Program-made: the position numbers and the translations under genes
In this document: piece by piece, positions 18,511 through 26,860 of the stretch
Position numbering within the stretch: position 1 is the stretch's first letter
How the letters are laid out: each line of letters begins with the position of its first letter
The notes under the pieces: generated by a model
Seen by the model: only the letters and a program-made list of their open reading frames with translations
Databases searched by the model: none
What the model was told of the DNA's origin: nothing
DNA from: Pseudoalteromonas byunsanensis
Lineage (GTDB): Bacteria; Pseudomonadota; Gammaproteobacteria; Enterobacterales; Alteromonadaceae
DNA length: 64,000 nucleotides
Assembly: GCF_001854475.1 (NCBI RefSeq)
Contig: NZ_MNAN01000027.1
Span: forward strand, 1-64,000
Reading direction: 5' to 3'

Positions 18511-21027
18511 GCCACCAAAAAACAATGCGTTTGTGACCACTTTGCTGGTTCCATACCAATAGCCCCTAAACACAGGATTGTCTGTCATCGCAATCACTGT
18601 TCCCCGGCCCAATCGATGGGCGATGACACTCGCATTGTTTGCAATTTTAGTAACATTCTCAGGTGCTGTATATCCCGCTAATTGTGGACTATCTGCATAA
18701 CGTCCAACGGTTAGGAATGGCCGCTCTGTAGGCTTAAGCAACCAAGTACTGTTTTTGAAAACTGGTAATAGTTCCCTTTGCAAGCCAAAACTTAAAGGGT
18801 GAGATAAATCCATTTGAGTTGCAAAAATAGCGCCGGCAATACGCTGCTTCGCAGATAAATGGTCTCGGTCTTTATAGAGCAACTGTTTAGTATCAAATTG
18901 CTCTGACATTTCTTGTCTTGAAATGCTCTGAGCTTTTAGTAGTTGATTATCCACCAGCCACTTCGCTCCACGCTTGTGCCCCCAGATCACCCCTCCTTTT
19001 TTGATCCAGTTGTTTAACTTATTTTTCAGCAGCTCAGTGAACTGTGAATAATTACCATCTACCAAGATAATATGACTATAGTCCTCTAGAGAGATCTGCG
19101 ATATGCGCGCTTGTTCAACTACGCTCGGAGCAAGTTCTAAGTGCCTATCCAAGTGATACCACATTTCTCCTAACTCATACTGGCTTACTCCTTCACCGCC
19201 CACCAGCAACACTTGTGGTGACTGCACAGGACGCATAAAGCGCGATCCAAGATCAATTCCGTTACTCGTAAGGCCACTTTGAATAGAGTGGACGTCAATC
19301 TCAAACCTACTTTGCGCCTGATTTAATAGTTCTAACCACTTTTCGTTCTTTTGCAAACCTGCAGGAATAACAATACTACCCGCTTTGAATTGAAGCACTC
19401 CTGCTGTAGTACTAGCACTGAACTCCTCCAGTGCAACCCGCGCTTCAACGTCATTTTTTAATAAAAAGTTGAGCATTTTAGGCGCATTAAACTGCTGCCA
19501 CGAAAAGCCAAAGGCGTAGCCGTTCACTAACTCGCTTTTCGACGCTCGCGATGGTTTTTGCCACACATCAGCTCCAAGCTTTAATGCTCGCGTATTTTTA
19601 AGTGGTTCGAAAGGTAAATTAAAAGCATGGGGTAGTGTCCACCCAGATACGTCATAAAATGTATTATCTTTGAAGTTCTTTTGCTCAGAAAAAGCGGCTT
19701 TCAAAAGACGATATTGTGGCTGCTTTAGAGGAATAAATACATCACCGGCTTTAAAGGTCTTGTAATCACTTTTTAAAGGATAGGCATCAATTTGATGCTG
19801 CTTTAGCAAGATTAAAAATTCAGCGAATTTTTGCTCGTCACCATCTGCGGCCACGAGATAACCCGAAAAATCTTCTTTTGCCGCTAACTTTTCAGCCTCA
19901 CCGTAGAAACTTTGTTGATAGGCTAACAATTGTGCTTTATGTTCTACCACCCCCGAAAAAGTGGACAAGCTCGTTGTTAGCTGATTCTTTATTGTTTGAG
20001 CAAAATGCAAAGTGCCATTGATAGTCTCCTGAACATGCCCACGACTGCTGGCCTGTTCAAACAAAATACCCACGGACCCATTTATGTCCGGATAGGTAGA
20101 ACCTTTACCATAATAGAAGTCATCAAAACTTTCTTGAGTAAAGTACAATTGATTTTCGTCATCTAATGCCTTGGCATGAAAATTTGCCAACATATTCGTG
20201 AGCTTGACATTGCCATTTGGAGTTAACGGATGAGTTCGTGACGGGATCCCAGGTTGAAAAAAGTAACTGCTATTTGGCCCCATCTCATGAAAGTCAGTAA
20301 GTACATTGGGTTTCCATTCATGGAACTTTGCTATGCGAGCTCTCGATTCAGGGTGTTGCAACAACAACCAATCGCGGTTTAAATCAAATAAATAATGGTT
20401 AGTACGTCCCGAAGGCCATGCTTCAACATGCTCCCTATGTTGTGAATCAGCAGACAATGCCATTCCACGGTTACTATTTACCCATTGAGCAAAGCGTGCA
20501 AGGCCATCAGGATTCAAAGACGGGTCTAACAGAATAACTGTATTATCAAGTAAGTGCTCTATCTCAGCCCCTTGAGCCGCAGCTAGATAGTAAGCAACTA
20601 ACATTGCAGCATTACTGCCTGATGGCTCATTCCCATGGACACTGTAGCCCATCCATAACACCGCTGGCCCACCGTTATCTTTAGAAGAATTACTTAAACG
20701 GGCCAAATGTTGCTTGCGTATGTTTTCTATATTATCTAACTGGCTTTTGTTAGAAATGGTTAGCAATATTAGCGGGCGTTGCTCGTGGCTGTATCCGATA
20801 GTTTCTATATTTATACGCTCACTTTGTTCAGCAAGCACTCGTAAATACTGTACCAATTGGTCATGACGTACATGCCACTGACCTACTTCGTAGCCCAATA
20901 CTTCACTGGGCTTAGCAATGTTTGGATTAAATGTAATTGAATCTGGAAAGTAATAATCAAGTGGCTTTGCTGTTGCAAAAAACAAGCTTTGCACAAACAG
21001 TATTACCAGAGCCAATGAATAGCGCAT
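18496..21027 (-). CDS. secreted M14-family zinc carboxypeptidase
   Basis: This 843-residue protein has a signal peptide (1-20, ending FFATA-K). Its N-terminal M14 domain has zinc ligands H131 and E134 (HGNEPSG) and H247 (DFHEMGP), the substrate-binding DLNRDW, and likely general base E324 (LFEQASSRG). The remaining 480 residues contain a region resembling a glutamine-amidotransferase-like fold, seen in other large M14 proteins. The ATG at 21027, with AAGG upstream, is preferred over a GTG at 21060. It is exported and likely trims peptides in the periplasm or medium. It sits between gntX and nfuA, which are adjacent in E. coli. Confidence 0.88.
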   Translation of the reverse strand: MRYSLALVILFVQSLFFATAKPLDYYFPDSITFNPNIAKPSEVLGYEVGQWHVRHDQLVQYLRVLAEQSERINIETIGYSHEQRPLILLTISNKSQLDNIENIRKQHLARLSNSSKDNGGPAVLWMGYSVHGNEPSGSNAAMLVAYYLAAAQGAEIEHLLDNTVILLDPSLNPDGLARFAQWVNSNRGMALSADSQHREHVEAWPSGRTNHYLFDLNRDWLLLQHPESRARIAKFHEWKPNVLTDFHEMGPNSSYFFQPGIPSRTHPLTPNGNVKLTNMLANFHAKALDDENQLYFTQESFDDFYYGKGSTYPDINGSVGILFEQASSRGHVQETINGTLHFAQTIKNQLTTSLSTFSGVVEHKAQLLAYQQSFYGEAEKLAAKEDFSGYLVAADGDEQKFAEFLILLKQHQIDAYPLKSDYKTFKAGDVFIPLKQPQYRLLKAAFSEQKNFKDNTFYDVSGWTLPHAFNLPFEPLKNTRALKLGADVWQKPSRASKSELVNGYAFGFSWQQFNAPKMLNFLLKNDVEARVALEEFSASTTAGVLQFKAGSIVIPAGLQKNEKWLELLNQAQSRFEIDVHSIQSGLTSNGIDLGSRFMRPVQSPQVLLVGGEGVSQYELGEMWYHLDRHLELAPSVVEQARISQISLEDYSHIILVDGNYSQFTELLKNKLNNWIKKGGVIWGHKRGAKWLVDNQLLKAQSISRQEMSEQFDTKQLLYKDRDHLSAKQRIAGAIFATQMDLSHPLSFGLQRELLPVFKNSTWLLKPTERPFLTVGRYADSPQLAGYTAPENVTKIANNASVIAHRLGRGTVIAMTDNPVFRGYWYGTSKVVTNALFFGGLLTE

Positions 21028-21141
21028 AAAATTAAACCTTTTTCTTCGTTGGATAGCCACACGCTAGCAGGTGTCATCAAACCCTGCCAAATTTTTACGC
21101 TCAACACTGGCGACAATACGACGAGGGGAGTATCATAGGCA

Positions 21142-21166
21142 TTAACCGAGTAATTTAGTCAAGTAT
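21142..21166. promoter_or_regulatory. IscR type 1-like site upstream of nfuA
   Basis: Read on the minus strand, the 25 bases start ATACTTGACTAAATTACTCG and agree with the E. coli type 1 IscR consensus at 22 of 25 positions by my count. The site ends 10 bases before the nfuA ATG. IscR carrying an iron-sulfur cluster represses such promoters, and nfuA is an IscR target in E. coli. Confidence 0.6.
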
Positions 21167-21176
21167 AGTCAGAGTT

Positions 21177-21752
21177 ATGATCACAATTTCAGAATCAGCC
21201 CAAACGCATTTTGCTAAACTGCTTTCAGATCAAGCTGAAGGCACTAACATTCGAGTATTTGTAGTAAACCCAGGTACATCTCAAGCGGAGTGTGGTGTTT
21301 CATACTGCCCGGCTGATGCGGTGGAAGAAACTGATATTCGTTTACCATTCAATGGCTTTGATGCCGTAGTAGATCAAGAAAGCGCACCATTTTTAGAAGA
21401 CGCTGAAATTGACTTCGTCACCGACAATATGGGTACACAGTTAACCTTAAAAGCGCCAAACGCTAAAGCGAAAAAGTTAAGTGAGAATGCCTCATTGCAT
21501 GAGCAAGTCGAACACATGCTAACAACCGAAGTAAACCCGCAATTGGCTAACCATGGTGGTCAAGTGAGTCTGGTAGAGATCACAGCTGATGGTGTTGCAG
21601 TGGTGCAGTTTGGCGGTGGGTGTAACGGTTGTTCCATGATTGATGTAACGCTAAAAGAAGGTATTGAAAAGGAAATGATCGCCAAGTTTGAGGAGATCAC
21701 TGGCGTGAGAGATATCACAGAACATCAATCTGGTGAGCACTCATATTATTAA
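21177..21752 (+). CDS. nfuA: Fe-S cluster carrier NfuA
   Basis: This 191-residue protein has a degenerate A-type carrier domain (about 1-95) and a C-terminal Nfu domain. C149 and C152 (GGGCNGCSM) bind a 4Fe-4S cluster between two subunits. Length and cysteine positions equal those of E. coli NfuA. It delivers clusters to targets such as aconitase under oxidative or iron stress. The IscR-like site just upstream suggests control by cluster status. A small membrane-protein gene follows after 3 bases. Confidence 0.96.
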   Translation: MITISESAQTHFAKLLSDQAEGTNIRVFVVNPGTSQAECGVSYCPADAVEETDIRLPFNGFDAVVDQESAPFLEDAEIDFVTDNMGTQLTLKAPNAKAKKLSENASLHEQVEHMLTTEVNPQLANHGGQVSLVEITADGVAVVQFGGGCNGCSMIDVTLKEGIEKEMIAKFEEITGVRDITEHQSGEHSYY

Positions 21753-21755
21753 ATC

Positions 21756-22031
21756 ATGCTTAAACAGTACATCTATCGTCTAGGGCAACAACCGAAAGTT
21801 AGCCTTAAACGTTTTTTAATAGGCATTATTTTGTTTGGCTGCGCTGTCGCAGCCATTGCCTATGGCTACTACTACCAGCCTGTTGTGCAACTAGTTGGTT
21901 TGATAATTATGATCCCCGCATTATTCTTTGCGCTTTGGGGTTATCTGGGGATTTTTGCAAATCGCTTCTCTCAGGTTATTGTAACAATGTACCCTGGCGA
22001 CAAAGTTGATGATAACGATAGACCAAAGTAG
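21756..22031 (+). CDS. small two-helix membrane protein of unknown function
   Basis: This 91-residue protein has two hydrophobic segments (about 20-40 and 44-70) and a polar acidic tail (DKVDDNDRPK). I do not recognise a named family. The start is 3 bases after nfuA, with no separate promoter or strong ribosome site, so translation is probably coupled to nfuA. Its last 56 bases overlap the 3' end of the convergent MATE gene. Confidence 0.7.
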   Translation: MLKQYIYRLGQQPKVSLKRFLIGIILFGCAVAAIAYGYYYQPVVQLVGLIIMIPALFFALWGYLGIFANRFSQVIVTMYPGDKVDDNDRPK

Positions 22032-23307
22032 CTCCTCTCAATGCCATAAAGCAACTCATGGCAAACCACAAACCATGATTTTGCCATGACATAGTCAGTA
22101 CAAATGGTAGAAAAAAGCCCAAACCTGCTGAGAATAACATACTATTTCTCATGGCCTTGGCCCTTGTTAAACCGACAAACACACCATCAAAGATGAAGCA
22201 CCCCATTGCTACGACTGGCAAGAGAGTCAACCAAGGCAAATACATCTGCGCATGGGCCACCACTTCTGGTATATCTGTGAGCAACTGAATAAGTTGCGTC
22301 CCAACAGTGGCAAAAAATAATGCGTACAGCAGCGCAAATATGCCCCCCCAAAACACACTGATCCGTACCCAAAGTCGCAAAATTCTCTCATTCTGTTCTC
22401 CTTTCGCGTGCCCGACTTTAGCTTCTGCAGCATAAGCGATACCATCTAGCGCAAAACTAACAAGCATTAAGAAATTTAATAGTACTGCATTGGCTGCCAA
22501 TGTTATTTCACCAAGACGCGCGCCATAAAATGTCATGAAACTAAAACACAGTTGTAGTAACAATGAGCGTATAAAAATATCTCTGTTTAAGCTCAATAAT
22601 TGGCTAGTTTCTGCCATCGTCGGTAACTTCCAATGCCAGCCTATCTGGTGTTTGATAAATAGCTTACGCACCAAACATAGCGCCAATCCCAAAGCACTAT
22701 AATCAGCAATCAGTGACGCCCAAGCAGCTCCCGCTACCCCCCACTCAAACACAACAACAAACAAGATATCGAGCACGATATTGACTATATTGGTAAACAA
22801 CACCAGATAAAATGGGCCTTTACCGTAGTGCATTCCTAGCATAAAGCCCAATAACACCAAATTACATAATGCTGCCGGCGCGCTATAAATTCTAATTGAA
22901 AAGTATAATTGCGCTTGATTAACAACTTGTTCGGATGCGCCCGACAATTTGGCTATCGCAGTCAACAATAATGGCTGTAGTAAAATTAACGTAATAGCAA
23001 AGCTCACAGCCAAAAAAACGCTACTTTGAAACAGCATTCTTAGCCTGTTAGTATCTTTACAACCAAGAGCTTGTGCTATCACGCCAGTTGTACTCATTCT
23101 GAGAAAGCTGGCCAGCCAGAACAATACCGCAATGCTACTTGCGCCCAGCGCAATACCAGCAAGATAATGCGCGGATGATAAGTGACCAATGACGGCGGTA
23201 TCAACCAAACCTAGCAGGGGAACAGAGATGTTTGATAAAATCATTGGCCCAGCCAAAAACAATAAACTCAGGTGGTAAGATTTATAATGGCTAAAAAAAT
23301 TCTTCAT
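21976..23307 (-). CDS. MATE-family efflux transporter (DinF-like)
   Basis: This 443-residue inner-membrane protein has about twelve hydrophobic segments. The N-terminal MILSNISVPLLGLVDTAVIGHL is the first MATE helix pattern, and GKGPFYLVLFTNIVNIVLD is its mid-protein repeat. MATE proteins expel cationic drugs or metabolites in exchange for sodium or protons; the DinF branch fits best. The start at 23307 lies inside the 5' end of the divergent deacetylase gene. The 3' end overlaps the small nfuA-linked gene by 56 bases. Confidence 0.9.
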   Translation of the reverse strand: MKNFFSHYKSYHLSLLFLAGPMILSNISVPLLGLVDTAVIGHLSSAHYLAGIALGASSIAVLFWLASFLRMSTTGVIAQALGCKDTNRLRMLFQSSVFLAVSFAITLILLQPLLLTAIAKLSGASEQVVNQAQLYFSIRIYSAPAALCNLVLLGFMLGMHYGKGPFYLVLFTNIVNIVLDILFVVVFEWGVAGAAWASLIADYSALGLALCLVRKLFIKHQIGWHWKLPTMAETSQLLSLNRDIFIRSLLLQLCFSFMTFYGARLGEITLAANAVLLNFLMLVSFALDGIAYAAEAKVGHAKGEQNERILRLWVRISVFWGGIFALLYALFFATVGTQLIQLLTDIPEVVAHAQMYLPWLTLLPVVAMGCFIFDGVFVGLTRAKAMRNSMLFSAGLGFFLPFVLTMSWQNHGLWFAMSCFMALRGATLVYRYHQLCRQGTLLQ

Positions 23308-24312
23308 TTATTGTCCGCGTTGCTGTTGATAAATATGAAATGTGTTTCAGCGGCGGTGATCTTACAGTATCACCATGTGAGCGAAAAGCTGCCTGCTGTT
23401 ACTTCTTTAAGTGCCGAGCAATTTAGAGCACATTTAAGCTACCTAAGAGACTCTCAGTTCAAGGTGATACCTCTAGACGAACTAGTTGAGTCTCTACGCA
23501 AAGGCGATACCTTACCAGCAAAGACGGTTGCCATCACCTTTGATGACGGATATGACAATAACATCGAACAAGCGGCGCCAATTTTGGCAGAGTTTAGCTT
23601 CCCCTACACCATTTTTGTGAATCCGAAGCTGATTGACGAGCAACAAAGCTACGTTATGACCTGGTCGCAACTGAAACAATTAGCATCCAAAGGCGCGCTC
23701 ATCGCCAATCATAGTGCCAAACATGACTATCTGCATAAAAGGCAACCAAACGAAAGTTTAGAACAGTGGAAAGCAAGGGTTAGTCAGGATATCTCTTGGT
23801 CGGAGCAACGAATAAAAGAAGAAATAGGTCACCATGCAAAACTACTGGCATACCCGTATGGTGAATTTAATAATGAATTAAGAATGCTGGTTAAATCGCT
23901 CGGGTTTATTGGCATTGGCCAACATTCTGGCGCAGTAGGCATAGACTCTGATTTCACACGTATTCCTCGTTTTCCCGCATCTGGCGTTTACAGTAAACTC
24001 GACACGCTGAAAGTAAAACTAAATTCTCAACCTTTTGCCATAGCAGAGCTTAGCTATGACGATTCGGTGACGGGCAATCAGCAGCCGACATTACTTATCA
24101 ATTTTAAAAAGGTTAACTTCAACTCTAAGCTGTTTACGTGCTATGTATCAGGGCAAGGACAAGGTGATGTTAAGTGGTTAAGTGACAAACAAGTGCGCAT
24201 CACAGCGGTAAAAAGTTTACCTAAAGGGCGCTCACGATATAATTGTACCGCACCAGTAGAAGGACAACCTGGAAAATTCTTTTGGTTCTCTCAGCCTTGG
24301 GTAATTAACTGA
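23287..24312 (+). CDS. exported polysaccharide deacetylase
   Basis: This 341-residue protein has a signal peptide (about 1-22, ending KCVSA-A). A NodB-type deacetylase domain follows: ITFDDGYDNN supplies the catalytic Asp and a metal ligand, NHSAKHDYL the histidine ligands, and LAYPYGEFN a later motif. A roughly 95-residue C-terminal domain with two cysteines follows. It should remove N-acetyl groups from a cell-surface or extracellular glycan in the periplasm. The ATG at 23287 is chosen over a GTG at 23272, since GGTGGTAAG lies ahead of it and a proper signal peptide results. The first 21 bases overlap the MATE gene head to head. Confidence 0.87.
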   Translation: MAKKILHLLSALLLINMKCVSAAVILQYHHVSEKLPAVTSLSAEQFRAHLSYLRDSQFKVIPLDELVESLRKGDTLPAKTVAITFDDGYDNNIEQAAPILAEFSFPYTIFVNPKLIDEQQSYVMTWSQLKQLASKGALIANHSAKHDYLHKRQPNESLEQWKARVSQDISWSEQRIKEEIGHHAKLLAYPYGEFNNELRMLVKSLGFIGIGQHSGAVGIDSDFTRIPRFPASGVYSKLDTLKVKLNSQPFAIAELSYDDSVTGNQQPTLLINFKKVNFNSKLFTCYVSGQGQGDVKWLSDKQVRITAVKSLPKGRSRYNCTAPVEGQPGKFFWFSQPWVIN

Positions 24313-24316
24313 TCCA

Positions 24317-25351
24317 CTACTTTTTGCAAGCATTCAACAGAGCGTGAGTTATCTCATGAAGAGGGGCTATATGCTTGACCGCTTTCAACTCTATCGCGGC
24401 TTTTGGCATTCCCCAAACGACCGATGTGCTCTCGTCCTGTGCGACTGTATATGCCCCAGCCTGAAGCAACCGCAACATGGCTTTTGCACCGTCACTTCCC
24501 ATTCCAGTCAGAAGCGCAGCGTATACAGATTTACCTAAAGGAACGAGTGAATCAAACAATACATCTACAGCAGGCTTGTGGCGGTTAACAGGCTCTGTAT
24601 CTTCCAGCTCACATAACAGCTTTCCTGCTTTTTTAACTATTTTCAGATGCTGATCACCTGGTGCAATAAACACATGTCCAGCTACCAATTCATCACCCGT
24701 TTGTGCCTCTTTCACCTTAACTGAGCAACAGCGGTCCATTCTCAAAGCAAAGGAGGTACTAAAAACTGGCGGTATATGCTGTGTTACAACCACTGGCGGT
24801 GAATTAACCGGTAATCGCACAAGGACTTCTTTAATAGCCTCAGTCCCCCCCGTAGAAGCACCTATTGCCAAAACAGCATCATTTCTAAATTGCATACGCA
24901 AATTATGACTTTTTGGTGAGTTAACCTGACTTGCCTGTACTTTATATGAACGTACCCGTGCGTGTGCTGCAATTCGCACTTTTTCATGCACCGCTTGGGT
25001 ATAACTCTTGAGTTGCGATACAACATTCGCAGCAGGTTTGGCTATAAAATCAACCGCGCCAATTTCTAAAGCTTCCAGTGTAGCTGGCGAGCCTTGTTGT
25101 GTTAACGTAGAAATCATCACCACTGGCATTGGCCTAAGACGCATCAAGTTGCGCAAAAAACTAATACCGTCCATTTTAGGCATTTCGATATCCAGCGTTA
25201 ACACATCTGGGTTTAACGATTTTATCATCTCTCTCGCTTGGTAGGGATCTGCCGCAGCCCCAACCACTTTTATATCGGGTGCTTGATTGAGGATCTCTGT
25301 TAGCAAGCCACGGATCAGCGGGGAATCATCAACAATCAGTACTGTGATCAT
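24317..25351 (-). CDS. cheB: chemotaxis methylesterase/deamidase CheB
   Basis: This 344-residue protein has a receiver domain with phosphoacceptor D54 (LTLDIEMPKMDG). The C-terminal methylesterase carries the triad S166 (GASTGGTEA), H192 (TQHIPP) and D287 (GMGSDGAK). Phospho-CheB removes methyl groups from receptors to reset adaptation. GAGGT precedes the start, 8 bases after cheD. It is the last gene of the chemosensory operon and ends 4 bases from the convergent deacetylase gene. Confidence 0.96.
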   Translation of the reverse strand: MITVLIVDDSPLIRGLLTEILNQAPDIKVVGAAADPYQAREMIKSLNPDVLTLDIEMPKMDGISFLRNLMRLRPMPVVMISTLTQQGSPATLEALEIGAVDFIAKPAANVVSQLKSYTQAVHEKVRIAAHARVRSYKVQASQVNSPKSHNLRMQFRNDAVLAIGASTGGTEAIKEVLVRLPVNSPPVVVTQHIPPVFSTSFALRMDRCCSVKVKEAQTGDELVAGHVFIAPGDQHLKIVKKAGKLLCELEDTEPVNRHKPAVDVLFDSLVPLGKSVYAALLTGMGSDGAKAMLRLLQAGAYTVAQDESTSVVWGMPKAAIELKAVKHIAPLHEITHALLNACKK

Positions 25352-25359
25352 AGCTACCT

Positions 25360-25977
25360 CTAAAACAGCTCAATATCAGTATTGGCATCTTGAGATTCAA
25401 TGTCATGAAGGTAACGCACCTCACGTTTTTCAATCGTATCATTATGCATTTCCCTGAGTTTTTTAACTTGTGCTTTACCTGTTTGCGGGTGGAATAATAC
25501 CTTTCTAGGCCATGGTCCACCAACATCGTGAGAAACAAGCTGTAACCCTTCTTCTTGTACATAAGCATTTGCAAAACGAATATTGCCAATTCCAATATCT
25601 GTCATAGCGCGAATGATCTTGCCACCACCAAACAACTTAACTTTTAAATTACTGCGAGAAGCTCCATTTTTAATCACTTCATTAATTAGAAACTCCATTG
25701 CCCAGTTTCCATAGCGACAGTTTAAATCATCAGCATGAATATCTTTAATATTTTTCGCTCCAGGCAGCATAAAGTGATTCATACCTCCTATGCCGCGAAC
25801 ATCATCATAAATACAAGCAGCTATACACGAACCCAATACCGTGGAAATATACTCATCACTTTTTGACACGTAAAATTCACCAGGTAAGACTTTGGCAATC
25901 ACTGCTGAGCGTCCAGAGTCCCAAAAACGTTTTACATGTTCAAAGCCACTTAGTACTGGTCCCATATGACTATTCAT
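25360..25977 (-). CDS. cheD: chemoreceptor glutamine deamidase CheD
   Basis: This 205-residue protein has the CheD catalytic cysteine in STVLGSCIAACIYD and the histidine in GGMNHFMLP, plus the LFGGGKII loop. It deamidates glutamines on receptors and can feed back on phosphatases or CheB. It overlaps the end of cheR by 8 bases, which indicates translational coupling. An N-terminal extension of about 25 residues precedes the core. Confidence 0.95.
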   Translation of the reverse strand: MNSHMGPVLSGFEHVKRFWDSGRSAVIAKVLPGEFYVSKSDEYISTVLGSCIAACIYDDVRGIGGMNHFMLPGAKNIKDIHADDLNCRYGNWAMEFLINEVIKNGASRSNLKVKLFGGGKIIRAMTDIGIGNIRFANAYVQEEGLQLVSHDVGGPWPRKVLFHPQTGKAQVKKLREMHNDTIEKREVRYLHDIESQDANTDIELF

Positions 25978-26791
25978 AGGCCGCCTTTTGATACATAGTC
26001 TTACCTAAGTTGGTAAACTCAACGTGTTCTTTTCCCATTGTTTCTGAATGGCCTATAAACAAGTGTCCCTTAGGTGCGAGCAACTTATAATAACCGGCAA
26101 ACAATTGATCTTTAGTTTCTTTATCAAAGTAAATAAGTACGTTTCTACAAAAAATAAGATCGAAAGGCCCTTTCATTGGCCAACTCTCTAATAAATTAAG
26201 TCGCTTAAAAGAAATGAGCGCCTGTAAAGCGGGTTTTACTTTATAAGACTCCCCATTTGGACTTTTTAAAAACCATTTTTTTAACTCTGACTCCTCTACT
26301 CCGGTAATATTTCGAGCACTATAGACACCAGTTTGCGCCTTTAACAGTACGTTCGAGTCCAAATCAGTTGCCAGTATTTTTACATCCCAACCAGAGGGAA
26401 ACCGACCAAGAATCGTCATCGCGATACTGTATGGTTCCTCTCCCGTCGAGCAACCTGCCGACCAAATCCTCACTCTTTTAGATGCGCTATTACGCTCTAG
26501 AAGCAAAGGAATGACCACATTCGACAAATAGTCAAAGTGATGTTTTTCTCGAAAAAAAGAAGTTAAATTCGTCGTAATAGCATTTATAAAGTGGCTGAAC
26601 TCGTCGGTATCATTGCTATCCACCATTTCAATATATTGCTTAAACGAAGTGAGGTTGTTAGCCCTGATCCTACGTGCTATTCGAGAATAAACCATTTCCT
26701 TCTTATGTGGCCCAAGAACGATACCACACGCTTTGTACACGCGCTTCGACAATCCATCGAAGTCATCATCCGTAAAGGTAAACTCTCGCAT
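25970..26791 (-). CDS. cheR: chemotaxis protein methyltransferase CheR
   Basis: This 273-residue protein has the helical N-terminal domain and a Rossmann SAM-binding domain with IWSAGCSTGEEPYSIAM and the FCRNVLIYF motif. It methylates receptor glutamates. The receptor encoded just upstream ends in EEWEEF, a WxxF pentapeptide of the kind CheR docks on, so the two probably act as a pair. Confidence 0.96.
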   Translation of the reverse strand: MREFTFTDDDFDGLSKRVYKACGIVLGPHKKEMVYSRIARRIRANNLTSFKQYIEMVDSNDTDEFSHFINAITTNLTSFFREKHHFDYLSNVVIPLLLERNSASKRVRIWSAGCSTGEEPYSIAMTILGRFPSGWDVKILATDLDSNVLLKAQTGVYSARNITGVEESELKKWFLKSPNGESYKVKPALQALISFKRLNLLESWPMKGPFDLIFCRNVLIYFDKETKDQLFAGYYKLLAPKGHLFIGHSETMGKEHVEFTNLGKTMYQKAAYE

Positions 26792-26860
26792 GCTTCCACC
26801 TTACACTCATTCTCCAAGCGAGGGCCGAAACAACATTCAGCCCGCAGCTTCGAAACCAGA

